From SM1-73 sp964588305 (GTDB lineage Bacteria > Zixibacteria > MSB-5A5 > SM1-73): a stretch of DNA of 64,000 nt. The position numbers and the translations under genes are program-made. Numbering within the stretch: position 1 is the stretch's first letter; each line of letters starts with the position of its first letter. Of the stretch, positions 51,101 through 61,261 are shown piece by piece. Location: NCBI GenBank assembly GCA_964588305.1, contig CAZPOP010000008.1:1-64000 (forward strand), given 5' to 3'. The notes under the pieces were generated by a model. That model ran no database searches. It worked only from the letters and a program-made list of their open reading frames with translations, and had not been told where the DNA came from.

Positions 51101-54100
51101 TTATCGCACCACCGCGAACTTCCCGATCTTCTCTCCGTATTCCGAGTCTACATGGTAGATATAGACCCCGGCTGCGATCTTCTGGCTGTTCTTGGTCAAA
51201 AGATCCCAATTCTCGTTTCCGTCAAATGTCGCGCTCTCATGCTCCAGAGTCTGGAGATGATCGCCGGAGAGAGTGTATATCCTTATGGTGCACTTGTCGG
51301 GAAGATGGGTGAAAGCGATGCGGGAATAATCGCGACTGGGCTCCCACATGTTTCGCACGATATAGGGATTGGGAACCACCTTGATATCATCAAGATCCAC
51401 CAGATCGCTCGAAATCGTCGTCGCCTTGGTCGAGAAGGTGAAGATGTCCGCTGAAGTATTGATTTTGTTGGTGAGAGCCCTCACTATTGTTCCAGCATCC
51501 GGTCGAGCCAACTCGCCCGAGTAGTCGTAGAACCAGAATCGCCCGTAATGCGTGCCGTCAGCGACATAGTCACCCGAGGTTATATCGGGAGTGGTCCAGG
51601 CCACGTCGTCATACGGGATGTCCAGGATGTAAAGACCGTCTCCCCAGGAGAAAGTGTTGCTGCCGTCGTCATCAATGATCATGAAGGTTATCCTCACGTC
51701 GTCTGACGGGTCATCCACTGTGCCAATTCCTATGTCCCAGAACTCAATCGGCACCTGGAATGGAGCGACGAATGAGTAGTCTCCTGCACCATACCAATCC
51801 CAACAGTACCCGGTGGCGTCCTGCACGAACCTGATCTCGTAATCGTGGGTGTTAGCACCGTGCCAGGAATATCTGCTGAAGGACGCGTCGCCGCCTGGGT
51901 CCATGTACCAATCCCTGGTTGAGTTCAGCGAGTAATTCAGGTTATCAGGTGGATCCACGGGTCCAGCAGCGTTTTGCACTTCGGCCACTGACTTAACGCC
52001 CAAAGCAGGTCCTGCCACCCTGACCAGAAGCCCATCCACCACCGGGTAGTCGTCGTCTCCAGTTTGGTTGATCTGATCTTTCAACACAGTATCCTCCTCG
52101 GTCACGTCGATCAGATGCCAGATGGTGTAACCGTACGTGCTGTCGTCGAATATCACCTTATAATCGTGTCCGGTGACCTCCAGCGGGTTGACCACCTCTG
52201 CGGTTACGGACCCGTCACCCCCTCCTCCAGTGTGTTGTAGCTCGAGAACAGTGGCCGAGGAGAGGCCCGTAGCATTGGAACGCGGTGTCACCGTTATCCC
52301 TCTGATACCGTTTGCCAGGCTGCGAGGAGAGGCGAAGGGCTGAAAATCATAGGCGATGACATCGTAGTAATAGGTGACTCCGTTAATCAATCCAGTATCC
52401 AGATAAGCGTGTCCCAACCCTGGATTATCCCCTTCGGGTTCTTCTAAATGTCCGGTGATCTTGAATATCATGTCTTGCGTCGGAACATAGGAGGCATCAT
52501 CTCCGGTGAAATTGATCACCATCCCGCCAACCAAGAGATTACAGCCGTCGAAATACTTGTCGTGGGTGCCATTGGCCACACCAGCCGAGTCACTCCGACT
52601 CCAGAAGTCCGCATCGAAGAGCTCAAATTCATAAGGCGGCTCTCCGGTAGAGTACCAGTGATCCTCTTCCTCAGTAACCGGAATGTTCACTCCTAGGGTC
52701 AGGTCGGTGACGGCGAATGAACTGTCAGATTTGATCTGCACCAGGTACTGATGACCTGCGAAGAGTGCCGTTCCGCCATAAGCCAGGATATACCCTTCGG
52801 TATTCAGCTGATCGTAGCTGACGGTGCCTTCAAACGGGAGGCCGGAGAGCTGCTCGACGTCCACATGGCGTGGCGTGACGCTGGATTTGTCCCAGGAGGC
52901 CAGAAGATCGAAGGTACCGGGGAGTCCCGATCTGCTTCGGTAGAGCTTATATCCCTCGAAATCCATCTCCAAATAATTGGGATCGTACAGTGGGTGCTCG
53001 GTGGAATCGGTGAACTTGAAATACGGATCCTGGGAAAGCTCCGCCACCTCGTCCCAGGTGATGTAGACCTTTTTGTCATCCGGAACGATCGTGACATTGG
53101 GATGATCCGGCGGCCGGGGTAGAACGAAGCCGATGTCGTAAATGGATTGAGCTATGTCTGCAATCACGGGAAGTTGTTCCGCATCCGGAGCCATCATAAC
53201 CGCTACAACCACTCTTACCGTGTCCCCGGCGATCGTGTCCTCGCTGGCTATTTTCAGACTGTCGCCAGCTGGGTCCCAGGCCCAGACTGTGTCGATTAGA
53301 GTATCGCCAACGGGGGCCAGGAAGAATGGTCCGGTGCTTTGGAAGAATCTCTGGTCTTGCGGGGTGTCTCCGGTTCCCAGATCAAAGGGACCGTAAGCCT
53401 GGTCTCCCACGTCCGGATACTCGTGTCCTGCCATGATGATGTACTTCTCGGGTTCGGTGTCGGGGTCGCCGGACTGCAGATTCGAGGTTTTAAACGAGGT
53501 CAGGCCCAGAGGTGATCCCTTCCTGACGTCCTTTACCCACACGTCATTCCACTCCACGGAATCGTCGTCGATCATATCATTCCCGTTAAAGTCCACATCA
53601 TAGTTAGCCACCGGGCTTTCCAGAAACTTGTAGGCCAAATAACCCGGGATTCTGGCGAATCCCTGCTCGGCGAAGTCGGAGTCGTAAGCATAGCCCAGAT
53701 TCCGGCTGGCATCGAATCCCACCTTATCGTCGTTGGCGGTTGGTCCCACGTCAGCGTCGCACATGATAGAAACATAGCAGTTTCTTATGGGTGCCCTATC
53801 CTCTCTTATGTTCACTATCTGGTAGACGAAGAAGTGGATGGTCTTATTGTTCTCATAGTTCCAGGAATGCGTGCGCTGGATGACCTTAACTCCCAAGCCA
53901 TATTTGGCGATGTCGACTCCGTCTCCTGCATTGGAGTTCACACCGGTGTCCCATCTTTGAATGTCTTGATCATCGAATTCGCAATAGCTGTCCTCAATAC
54001 CAAGTATGACCGAGTTTCCCTCATCGTCGCGCAGGGGCCAGAAATCAGGATCGTCGTAATCCTCGGGATGGTCGCTGATGAATATATCGGTCAGTCCGGA

Positions 54101-54550
54101 GAACTCCTCCGCCCCTCCGCTGGGGTTGTACCCGATCACCACACGGGGATCAGTTATGGTTCCGTAAAGAATGGTGTCCCTTTTGGTGCCCGCGTTTTTG
54201 AAATTGAAGGTCTGCATGGTGCGGTCGTTGACGGTTCCGCCTACCCATATGCCGGCGCCGTAAATGTAGAACTCGTTAGAGCCCTTGGGCCATTCACCTC
54301 CGGCAGATCCCAGATCGATGAACTGCCCGAAGGGGGCATAGTTGGTTAAGGGTACTCTGAAATCGTTGACGTCCAGGCCATGCCTTATGTACTTGGTGGA
54401 GTGCTCGGTTTGCGCCGCCTTAGCTAAGGGTGGGGGAACTCCTTGACTGGCTCTTCGGGCCTCACTCTGTAAAGGTATCAGAATGAAGAGAAGGAGGCAC
54501 AGGAGGGCAAACCCAGCCAACAGTGAACCTTTCTTTTTGAACTTCTCCAT
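51101..54550 (-). CDS. Large secreted protein with C-terminal T9SS-type sorting domain
   Basis: About 1149 residues from the ATG at 54550 (AAGGAG upstream; a longer frame adds six residues). Signal peptide to about residue 33. The middle has fibronectin-III-like segments (YITWDEVAEL; FEGYKLYRS) and many Asp-rich loops (DVDFNGNDMIDDDS) that may bind calcium. The last 90 residues (VVPNPYIVRN, RIYTLSGDHLQTLEH, AAGVYIYHVDS) match the Por-secretion tail pattern: NPY motif, IYxxxG, GVYxY. It should be displayed at the surface via PorV. No enzyme motif seen. Confidence 0.85.
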   Translation of the reverse strand: MEKFKKKGSLLAGFALLCLLLFILIPLQSEARRASQGVPPPLAKAAQTEHSTKYIRHGLDVNDFRVPLTNYAPFGQFIDLGSAGGEWPKGSNEFYIYGAGIWVGGTVNDRTMQTFNFKNAGTKRDTILYGTITDPRVVIGYNPSGGAEEFSGLTDIFISDHPEDYDDPDFWPLRDDEGNSVILGIEDSYCEFDDQDIQRWDTGVNSNAGDGVDIAKYGLGVKVIQRTHSWNYENNKTIHFFVYQIVNIREDRAPIRNCYVSIMCDADVGPTANDDKVGFDASRNLGYAYDSDFAEQGFARIPGYLAYKFLESPVANYDVDFNGNDMIDDDSVEWNDVWVKDVRKGSPLGLTSFKTSNLQSGDPDTEPEKYIIMAGHEYPDVGDQAYGPFDLGTGDTPQDQRFFQSTGPFFLAPVGDTLIDTVWAWDPAGDSLKIASEDTIAGDTVRVVVAVMMAPDAEQLPVIADIAQSIYDIGFVLPRPPDHPNVTIVPDDKKVYITWDEVAELSQDPYFKFTDSTEHPLYDPNYLEMDFEGYKLYRSRSGLPGTFDLLASWDKSSVTPRHVDVEQLSGLPFEGTVSYDQLNTEGYILAYGGTALFAGHQYLVQIKSDSSFAVTDLTLGVNIPVTEEEDHWYSTGEPPYEFELFDADFWSRSDSAGVANGTHDKYFDGCNLLVGGMVINFTGDDASYVPTQDMIFKITGHLEEPEGDNPGLGHAYLDTGLINGVTYYYDVIAYDFQPFASPRSLANGIRGITVTPRSNATGLSSATVLELQHTGGGGDGSVTAEVVNPLEVTGHDYKVIFDDSTYGYTIWHLIDVTEEDTVLKDQINQTGDDDYPVVDGLLVRVAGPALGVKSVAEVQNAAGPVDPPDNLNYSLNSTRDWYMDPGGDASFSRYSWHGANTHDYEIRFVQDATGYCWDWYGAGDYSFVAPFQVPIEFWDIGIGTVDDPSDDVRITFMIIDDDGSNTFSWGDGLYILDIPYDDVAWTTPDITSGDYVADGTHYGRFWFYDYSGELARPDAGTIVRALTNKINTSADIFTFSTKATTISSDLVDLDDIKVVPNPYIVRNMWEPSRDYSRIAFTHLPDKCTIRIYTLSGDHLQTLEHESATFDGNENWDLLTKNSQKIAAGVYIYHVDSEYGEKIGKFAVVR

Positions 54551-54613
54551 GTCAAATCTCCTTTTCAAGATTCATGCTTTGAATGAATTCTTGCCTCATA
54601 ACTGAACCGAGCC

Positions 54614-57535
54614 TTAGAAAGCGAAGTAGACGCCCACGCTGATCTGTCGGGGAGGCCCATAGTTCATGGGATCCTTGGCGTAGAGCTTATAGGCATTGGC
54701 ATACGCTGTGGCCTGCTCCTCCGCGCTGATCTCTCCGTCTCCGTCCGTATCCTTCTCCTTTATCCAATCCCAGTATTCGTGATCTTCGTCTTCTCCCGGG
54801 GCCTGTATGGTCGCTGGATCCAGGCTAAATCCATCATCGTCGGGCCGGCCCGTGGCAGGATAAACGTCGAAGACGTTAATCTTGTCAAACAGGTTGAACA
54901 CCTGCACGAAGACGTTAATCTCCTTTCCCCAGATGTCAAAACTCTTGTCTACCGTCAGGTCCGTATTGTAGGTCCAAGGCTTACGGTACTCGTTGGGGGA
55001 CCCTATTCGGTTGCCCCGATAGTCTCTCTTGGTGTAGGGGAGACCACTGTTGGCCTCGGAGATGACGTTTACACCAAAGCCCCTCAAGGCCAACCACTTG
55101 AAGTCTCCTGGGAATCTGAAGTCCGCCTGTAACACGATGCTGTGCCTTCGGTCAAAGTCCAAGGCGTTGACGCTCTGCGGGAAAACCCGGGGCAAGCCGG
55201 TCACCGGGTCTGTGGCGTCACGAGAATGATACTCATATTGGTCACGCGAATCGGAGTTGGTGCCCTGAGCGAATTGAAGAACGTAACTTAGGTCGAATGC
55301 CAAATACCTCCTGGGCCGCTTGGATAACGTCGCCTCCATGCCCTTGACGTTCGCGTAATCTAAGTTCTTATAGACATCATAAGGCTGGGGCACGATGAAG
55401 ATCCTCTCGAACTGGGTCATGTTGTAGACGTCCTTATAGTACGCGGTAACGTTGAACTTCATATCGCGGGTTATCGCGCGAGTCAGGCCCAGCTCATACT
55501 GAATGTTCCTGCTGGCTTTCAACTCGGGATTCCCCACCTGCTGATTGGCTCTTTGCAGGTTCGGAGCCAGGGACAGGTACAAGTCTCTGAAACGAGGCTC
55601 CTGAACAAAATGGCCGTAGTTGAAGAAGATGGTCATCTTGTCGGAAACAGGATGAGAGATTCCCAATCTGGGACTGAAGTCGATGTTAACGTCCGACTCG
55701 GCGGTTCGTCCGCTGTCAGGTTCTAAGTCGGGTCTGGTTGGAACGTCCCTCTCGTTTTCCCAACCCTTTGCTTCCTTGCTCAGATAATCGACTCTTCCTC
55801 CGACATTGACTATGAGCCCCTGAAATTCGAGTTTGTCCTGGACATAGAAGGCACCGCCTTTGGGCTTGAACTCATAGATGTCTATGAAAGGTTGAGCATC
55901 CCAGGGAAGGCTGTTGTAATGCCTGGTGATCTTGTAAGAGTTGAATTCAGCTCCGGATTTGATCTGGTTGTTGAAGTCCACCTGGCTGACGATATCGAAC
56001 TTAGCCGTGATGACGTTACTTTCTCTGGTCTCATAGGATCGGGTATCGTAGTGCGACCAAAACAGATTGTCCACGGCCAAAGGATAGTTCTGTTCCTGCC
56101 TCCGCTCCCGGTATCTCCGCCACTCACTCGTATCAGGCGTAGGTTCACAGAATTCGTAGTCCGTCCACCAATCGCCGTCCCAGATATCGCCCTCGTGTTC
56201 AGCAATGAAGGCTTCCGCCGCTTCCGGGTCGTCCGGGTACAGGTCATTAGCGGTGCGCTCCAAGAAGTTTCTGTCCAGGCGTCTGCCTATGGTGTAGTCG
56301 TTGCTGAAGTATCCGAGCTTGGCCTCGTAAAACGTGCTTTTGGAGACTGAGTGGGTTAACCACAGATAGACCTGTTTGGCCTTTTCCAGGGTGGCGTTGT
56401 AGCTTTCCAGGTTGTACAGCCAGGTGTGGTTATACCTTTCATATTGTCTTCGGTTAACGAAGCCACCGCTGCGCAAGGTGATGGCCGGGGTGAGTTTGAA
56501 AGTTAGCTTGCCCTGAGTTCGGTAGGTCTGCTGCTGGTGGTGAGGAAGTTTGTGGACTCGGGGGCCCCAATCGTCAGTCAGATACAGATTGCCGCTGAAA
56601 TAATAGCCGAGCTTGCCGCTGGTGCCGGGCACAGGACCATTCAAGCTTAAGAAATGCTCGTTGGTCCCGAGATCATAATCGTCCCCCAGAATGGCATCGG
56701 TGGAATACTGGTATTTTCCGGAGAGCTTTGGCCCACCTTCCTGGGTGACGTAATTGATGATGCCGGACATGGCGTTGCCGTATTCCGCATTGAACCCGCT
56801 GGTGATCAGCTGAACCTCGGAGATGGTAAAATGATTCAGATTGGTGGCTTGACCCGCCAGGATGGGATCGGTGATGGACAACCCGTCGACCATGTATACC
56901 ACCTCCTGCGGACGCCCACCTCTCAAGGTTATCCCCGGATTGGCTGTGTCGGTCACCCGGTCCCCTTCATTACCCAGCACGGTTCCCTGGGTTCCCTGAT
57001 TGATGGGGCCACCGATGGGGTCGAACACCACTCCGGGAGTGCGGTAGACGATCCCGTCCGTATTTATCACCGGACGGTGGACTAAGTCTGCAGAGGTGAT
57101 TATGTGTGCCGTGGAAGTCAAATCCGGTTCGAAGATAGGTCTCTCCGCAGTTACGGTGATGCCTCCCACCTCCAGCGGCTGGGGTGTCAGCTCGAAATCG
57201 ATGGTGGTGGTCAAATCCAGCGACACCGAAACCTGGTCAATGTCCACCGAAGTGTAACCGATAAGAGAGACCTTCAGCGTGTAGACTCCTGGAACCACAT
57301 TCAGGATAAAATACTCGCCCTTTTCATTTGCAGCCGCTCCCATGGTGGTTCCCACGATTGTCACTGCCACCCCGGGGAGCCGCTCGCCGGTATCTTTGTC
57401 TTTTATTATTCCTGCTATCTTCCCCGTGGTTCCAGCCCAAACTTCGTCTCTGTCCTGTACCAAGAGAAGAGTCGACAGAAGGAAGAAAGACAAAACCAAC
57501 ACCGGTATCGATATGCGAATCACTTTCTTGTTCAC
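54614..57535 (-). CDS. TonB-dependent receptor with carboxypeptidase-regulatory-like domain
   Basis: A 973-residue SusC/CirA-like receptor. Signal peptide to about residue 35; carboxypeptidase-D regulatory-like domain (GKIAGIIKDKDTGERLPGVA, residues 38-115); plug domain (residues 120-260, YMVDGLSITDP and AEYGNAMSGIINYVTQEGG); then a barrel ending in PRQISVGVYFAF. Near the C-terminus (about residues 929-940) is a perfect EF-hand loop DTDGDGEISAEE. It starts with GTG behind AAGGAGG. The ligand is unknown. First gene of the three-gene surface operon. Confidence 0.92.
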   Translation of the reverse strand: MNKKVIRISIPVLVLSFFLLSTLLLVQDRDEVWAGTTGKIAGIIKDKDTGERLPGVAVTIVGTTMGAAANEKGEYFILNVVPGVYTLKVSLIGYTSVDIDQVSVSLDLTTTIDFELTPQPLEVGGITVTAERPIFEPDLTSTAHIITSADLVHRPVINTDGIVYRTPGVVFDPIGGPINQGTQGTVLGNEGDRVTDTANPGITLRGGRPQEVVYMVDGLSITDPILAGQATNLNHFTISEVQLITSGFNAEYGNAMSGIINYVTQEGGPKLSGKYQYSTDAILGDDYDLGTNEHFLSLNGPVPGTSGKLGYYFSGNLYLTDDWGPRVHKLPHHQQQTYRTQGKLTFKLTPAITLRSGGFVNRRQYERYNHTWLYNLESYNATLEKAKQVYLWLTHSVSKSTFYEAKLGYFSNDYTIGRRLDRNFLERTANDLYPDDPEAAEAFIAEHEGDIWDGDWWTDYEFCEPTPDTSEWRRYRERRQEQNYPLAVDNLFWSHYDTRSYETRESNVITAKFDIVSQVDFNNQIKSGAEFNSYKITRHYNSLPWDAQPFIDIYEFKPKGGAFYVQDKLEFQGLIVNVGGRVDYLSKEAKGWENERDVPTRPDLEPDSGRTAESDVNIDFSPRLGISHPVSDKMTIFFNYGHFVQEPRFRDLYLSLAPNLQRANQQVGNPELKASRNIQYELGLTRAITRDMKFNVTAYYKDVYNMTQFERIFIVPQPYDVYKNLDYANVKGMEATLSKRPRRYLAFDLSYVLQFAQGTNSDSRDQYEYHSRDATDPVTGLPRVFPQSVNALDFDRRHSIVLQADFRFPGDFKWLALRGFGVNVISEANSGLPYTKRDYRGNRIGSPNEYRKPWTYNTDLTVDKSFDIWGKEINVFVQVFNLFDKINVFDVYPATGRPDDDGFSLDPATIQAPGEDEDHEYWDWIKEKDTDGDGEISAEEQATAYANAYKLYAKDPMNYGPPRQISVGVYFAF

Positions 57536-57972
57536 CGCTATTTCCTCCTTAGAAATAGAAGTTTCACTTTCCTTAGTTCACAAAAAGAACTTATCAAAAT
57601 GATTTGTAATACATCACCTCCTTTGGAACGATAAGCATGTTTGTCAGCAACTTGGTATGGTTGAGAACAGACCTCTTAATTTGTGCTCATCCTGAGTCTT
57701 GATGCAAGTGGGTATCAGAATCTGCCCGAATATGAGGTGCCCATATCGGAATCGCTGGGAAGATCATCCAGTCAAAGCAGAATTTCCCGTTTTTTCGTTT
57801 GTCGATCACATCGAGAACCTCCGTCTTTATCGTAACACAGAGATTCCCTTAATAATGTATCGTCAAAGTTTGCAGTTCCGACAGCGGATTTTTTAGCTTA
57901 GAATGAAAACAAGCAGGGTGAAAATCCCATTTCCTGATGACATCGACTGCACTCTTTTTGCTGTCAGGCTGA
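57536..57972 (-). other. Long leader of the TonB receptor operon
   Basis: Between the operon promoter and the receptor start are about 430 nt. Apart from a perfect anti-ribosome match AAAGGAGGTGAT (about 57614-57625 on the minus strand) before a very short frame of six codons (MYYKSF), I see no coding signal, no T-run hairpin and no known riboswitch. Confidence 0.4.
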
Positions 57973-58001
57973 AATTTAAACGCCCCGATTTTCAGTGTCA
58001 A
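57973..58001 (-). promoter_or_regulatory. Promoter of the TonB receptor operon
   Basis: On the minus strand TTGACA (57996-58001), 17-bp spacer, TAAATT (57973-57978). Confidence 0.6.
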
Positions 58002-58071
58002 GCAAAAAGTGAAGTTTTTTGTTCCTTTTTTACCTTTGCCGGATCTTGCCTCGCCTGACCGTTGGAACGAA

Positions 58072-60090
58072 TTATGGCTGCGTGCCCTTTGTTCTCTTGG
58101 TCATTTCCACGCTGAGCTGCAGGAAGGAACGTTCCCTGGCTTGAAACTCTTTCACCAATTTTGGGAATTTCGCGGAGAGATCATCTTTTTGTAGTGGGTC
58201 CTGGCTAGTATCGAAAAGAGAAGGATCGGCACCTATGCGATCGACGAAAAAATATGAACCCTCTGCCCAACCGACAAGCTTTCCATCTATCATCATGGCG
58301 AAGCCCCCATCTTCGGCAGGAAGAGAGAGAAGATCGCGACCCCAGGATTGATGAAGGACCGATTTGCCCAGAAGACCAAGGATGGTCGGGAGGAGATCGG
58401 TTTGGCTGCCTATTCTGGTTACCCTTTGGGGCGAGGATTTGATTGGTATGTGCGGGGCGTAAATCAAGCAGGCAATGTGAAACCGCTCCCAGGACAGGTC
58501 GCTTTTGTTTTCCAGAAGCCGGCCATGGTCGGCCACCAACACAAATATGGTGTTGTCAAAATAAGGCTCCTTTTCTGCTTGGCGGAAGAACTTGCCTAAA
58601 GCCCAATCGGAATAGTAAAACGTATTCAGGTAGTCGGAGTGAGGCTCATCTTCGGGGAAGATCCGAAATTCCGGGTTGGGCAAGAGGAAAGGCTCATGGT
58701 TGCTCAAAGTGAGAATCACCCCTAGAAAAGGACGACCGCCGAATTTGCGGAATTCCCGGTTTGCCCGTTCGAAAACGACATGGTCCGGAACGCCCCATTT
58801 CCCGAGACTTGCTTCCGAGGGGAAATCCTCCTGTCCTAGAAAAGCATTGAATCCCTGGTTGCGCAGAAAACCTTCCATGTTGTCAAACTGCAGGTCTCCA
58901 CCATAGATGACCGTGGACCGGTATCCCCTCTCTCTCAGTATCTTGGCAAGTGAGGTGAACGGACGGTTGGCGGAGAGTTTTTTCATTATGGAGCGCACCG
59001 GCGATGAAGGAAAAGAACACAGCACCGACGGTATTCCACGATTGGTGCGGGTTCCAGTGGCAAAGAAATTCTCGAATAGTATCCCTTTCTGCGCCAGGCT
59101 GTCGAAATTCGGAGTGACTCCGTCTTTTCCTCCCAGGGCACCCACAAAACGCGCCAGCCAGCTTTCCAGCAGTACGATCACCACATTGTAGTCTTTGTTT
59201 GCCTCGTCGGGCGAATCGGTATAATACCAGCGAGCCAACGAATGAAGAGAATCGGTGAGCTTCTCCTGTTTGGTGACTAACATGTTTTGCACGCTGGAAA
59301 GAGCTTGCCCTGTGGGAAAGAAGCGATACCGTTCTGCCAATTCGCCGTGGATATCCTTTTGCTCTTCCAGATAGGATTTCCCCAGAGTGTAAACCCCATT
59401 CAGAGCCAGCTGATTGGCCAGGCTATAAGGACTGAAATAAGCCAACCCCCAATCGATGGGAGCCAGCTGCCACCGTCCACGTGCCCCCAAAAACAAAAGC
59501 GCAAGGACTAGCACCAGATAAAGGAGGCGGCTTAAGACCTTCTCCTTATGTTTTCTGATGAATAGTCTCTTACTGATTTTTATGCCGGTCCAGACAAAGG
59601 CAAAAGTTAGAAGGCCCCACAGCATAAGATAAAGAATAACCGGATATCCTGACCAGATGGTATACCACATCATCCCCGGCTGATCCAGATATTCCAATGC
59701 CCAGAAGCTAAGGCGAGTTCCGAAGTCCCCAAAGTATTCGACGTCGATCAGGCTCAAAAGAAAAACGAGACCAAAATACAGGAAGAGTATGGTTTGGATT
59801 ACAACTCGACCCACCCTAAAGCGGTGAATGCCAACGAAGGGAAGATAGCTTAGGATAAAAAGCGGGATGAATACGTAGGTCATCACCACCATGTCAAACC
59901 GTGCGCCTATAAAAAAGGAGTGGAGAATGGTCAGGGTCGGTATGCCAGAGGCGGCCTCTCTGTGCCTGAACAGGAAGCCAAGTCGCAGTAGTCCAAGAAA
60001 GATCAACCCCAGAAGGAAAATGGCTGCGAAGAACGAGACCGTGCCTGGTGGCTTCAGGAAAGCCAATACCGAATCGAACCTTTTTTTCAT
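58072..60090 (-). CDS. LTA synthase family membrane sulfatase/phosphotransferase
   Basis: A 672-residue protein of the LtaS/MdoB/OpgB family. Five N-terminal membrane spans (residues about 18-225), then an extracytoplasmic sulfatase fold: LESW metal ligand, TPNFDSLAQKGILFENFFAT with the nucleophile Thr in TGTRTNRGIPSVL, HEPFLLP and VADHG metal ligands. Such enzymes move glycerol- or ethanolamine-phosphate onto surface glycans or lipids. In a Gram-negative cell it may act on LPS, glucans or an unknown polymer. It follows lepB with a terminator between. Confidence 0.9.
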   Translation of the reverse strand: MKKRFDSVLAFLKPPGTVSFFAAIFLLGLIFLGLLRLGFLFRHREAASGIPTLTILHSFFIGARFDMVVMTYVFIPLFILSYLPFVGIHRFRVGRVVIQTILFLYFGLVFLLSLIDVEYFGDFGTRLSFWALEYLDQPGMMWYTIWSGYPVILYLMLWGLLTFAFVWTGIKISKRLFIRKHKEKVLSRLLYLVLVLALLFLGARGRWQLAPIDWGLAYFSPYSLANQLALNGVYTLGKSYLEEQKDIHGELAERYRFFPTGQALSSVQNMLVTKQEKLTDSLHSLARWYYTDSPDEANKDYNVVIVLLESWLARFVGALGGKDGVTPNFDSLAQKGILFENFFATGTRTNRGIPSVLCSFPSSPVRSIMKKLSANRPFTSLAKILRERGYRSTVIYGGDLQFDNMEGFLRNQGFNAFLGQEDFPSEASLGKWGVPDHVVFERANREFRKFGGRPFLGVILTLSNHEPFLLPNPEFRIFPEDEPHSDYLNTFYYSDWALGKFFRQAEKEPYFDNTIFVLVADHGRLLENKSDLSWERFHIACLIYAPHIPIKSSPQRVTRIGSQTDLLPTILGLLGKSVLHQSWGRDLLSLPAEDGGFAMMIDGKLVGWAEGSYFFVDRIGADPSLFDTSQDPLQKDDLSAKFPKLVKEFQARERSFLQLSVEMTKRTKGTQP

Positions 60091-60163
60091 ACTCTTGGCA
60101 AATCCAGAAAAGGGACGAGGATCAAATAGGGAAGAATTCCGTCCACCCTTTGAAGTACATCAA

Positions 60164-60211
60164 AAATAGGGATTTCTGTTCCGGCAAGCCGGATAACAAA
60201 AATCCCTATTT
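60164..60211 (-). terminator. Intrinsic terminator of lepB
   Basis: A 12-bp outer stem AAATAGGGATTT / AAATCCCTATTT with an inner TCCGGC/GCCGGA stem. Read on the minus strand it ends in TTTTT just downstream of lepB. Confidence 0.75.
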
Positions 60212-60255
60212 GAGGACAATTCAACCTTGAGAATCCTGTCTCTTCCTTTTTGTTT

Positions 60256-60975
60256 CTAGCGAATGATATCTCCGATTCTATTCCACCTCACCCTGTTAGG
60301 GAAATGAGTGACGTTGTAGAAAACGTTTTTGGGGAGGGAGGTAAGGTCCTTTGAGGTTACTACGGGAGCGTTGGGGTCGGCGGCCCAGGACCAGTGAATG
60401 ATCATGGCTTTTCCCAAAACCAATTCCCGGGGGAGCGGTCCCCAGTAGCGAGAATCAGCACTGTTGTCTCTATTGTCTCCCATCATGAACAAATATCCCT
60501 CGGGGACCTCGTAAGGACCGAAATTGTCTCTCGGATCCCTTCCCTTGGGACGAAAATGAGAATCAGTGTATTTCCCCCTGGGAGGGTCCGGGACTCTTTT
60601 CCCATCAACGTACAAGACCTTTTCCCTAATCTCCACCGTCTGTCCTTCCACCGCCACGCACCTTTTTATGTAGTTCACCTTGGGATTGCGAGGATACTTG
60701 AAGATTACGATGTCGCCAGGTTTTGGCTCTCTTAGGGCAGGCAGGTGAACGGGCAGCAAGGGAATCTTCGATCCATAAATGAATTTGTTAGCCAGAAGGA
60801 AATCTCCGATCAGAAGGGTATCCTCCATTGAGCCGGAGGGGATCTTGTAAGCCTCCACCACCGAACACTTGATGATCAAGGCCAAAATCAAAGCTACCGC
60901 AAAGGATTCAGCATATTCCCGCAGTACCGACTTTTTTCTCTTGTGCGAATCCTGCTTATCGAGACTGGCGCGCAT
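60256..60975 (-). CDS. lepB: Signal peptidase I
   Basis: The inner-membrane Ser/Lys protease that removes signal peptides of exported proteins. 239 residues from the ATG at 60975, chosen because AGGAGG lies 5-6 nt upstream. One N-terminal span (SFAVALILALIIKCSVVEAY), then nucleophile Ser in IPSGSMEDTLLIGD, general base Lys in NYIKRCVAVEGQTV, and the GDNRDNSADSRYWGP box. Standard length. Confidence 0.95.
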   Translation of the reverse strand: MRASLDKQDSHKRKKSVLREYAESFAVALILALIIKCSVVEAYKIPSGSMEDTLLIGDFLLANKFIYGSKIPLLPVHLPALREPKPGDIVIFKYPRNPKVNYIKRCVAVEGQTVEIREKVLYVDGKRVPDPPRGKYTDSHFRPKGRDPRDNFGPYEVPEGYLFMMGDNRDNSADSRYWGPLPRELVLGKAMIIHWSWAADPNAPVVTSKDLTSLPKNVFYNVTHFPNRVRWNRIGDIIR

Positions 60976-61261
60976 TGGTCCTCCTCCAGGTTTTTGATTC
61001 AAAAGAACCCTTCGTATTTATACGAGTCGATGCCGTACTTGTTTTAGAATTATTCAAAAACATCCTCTGGAGGTTTCTTCCTGAGCCAAATCAGACCGAT
61101 TCTGCCTGCCGCATTATTTGATCGGAATCCGATTTCTTGGAGCGGCAATTGACAAATATCGGCTCATTCGCCACGTCCGAAGAAGAAAACAGAGAAACTC
61201 CCAATTCTTTGGTGATGGTCAACCGCAGGCATCTTTGCCTTCTGAACCCGGGCAGATGCTG

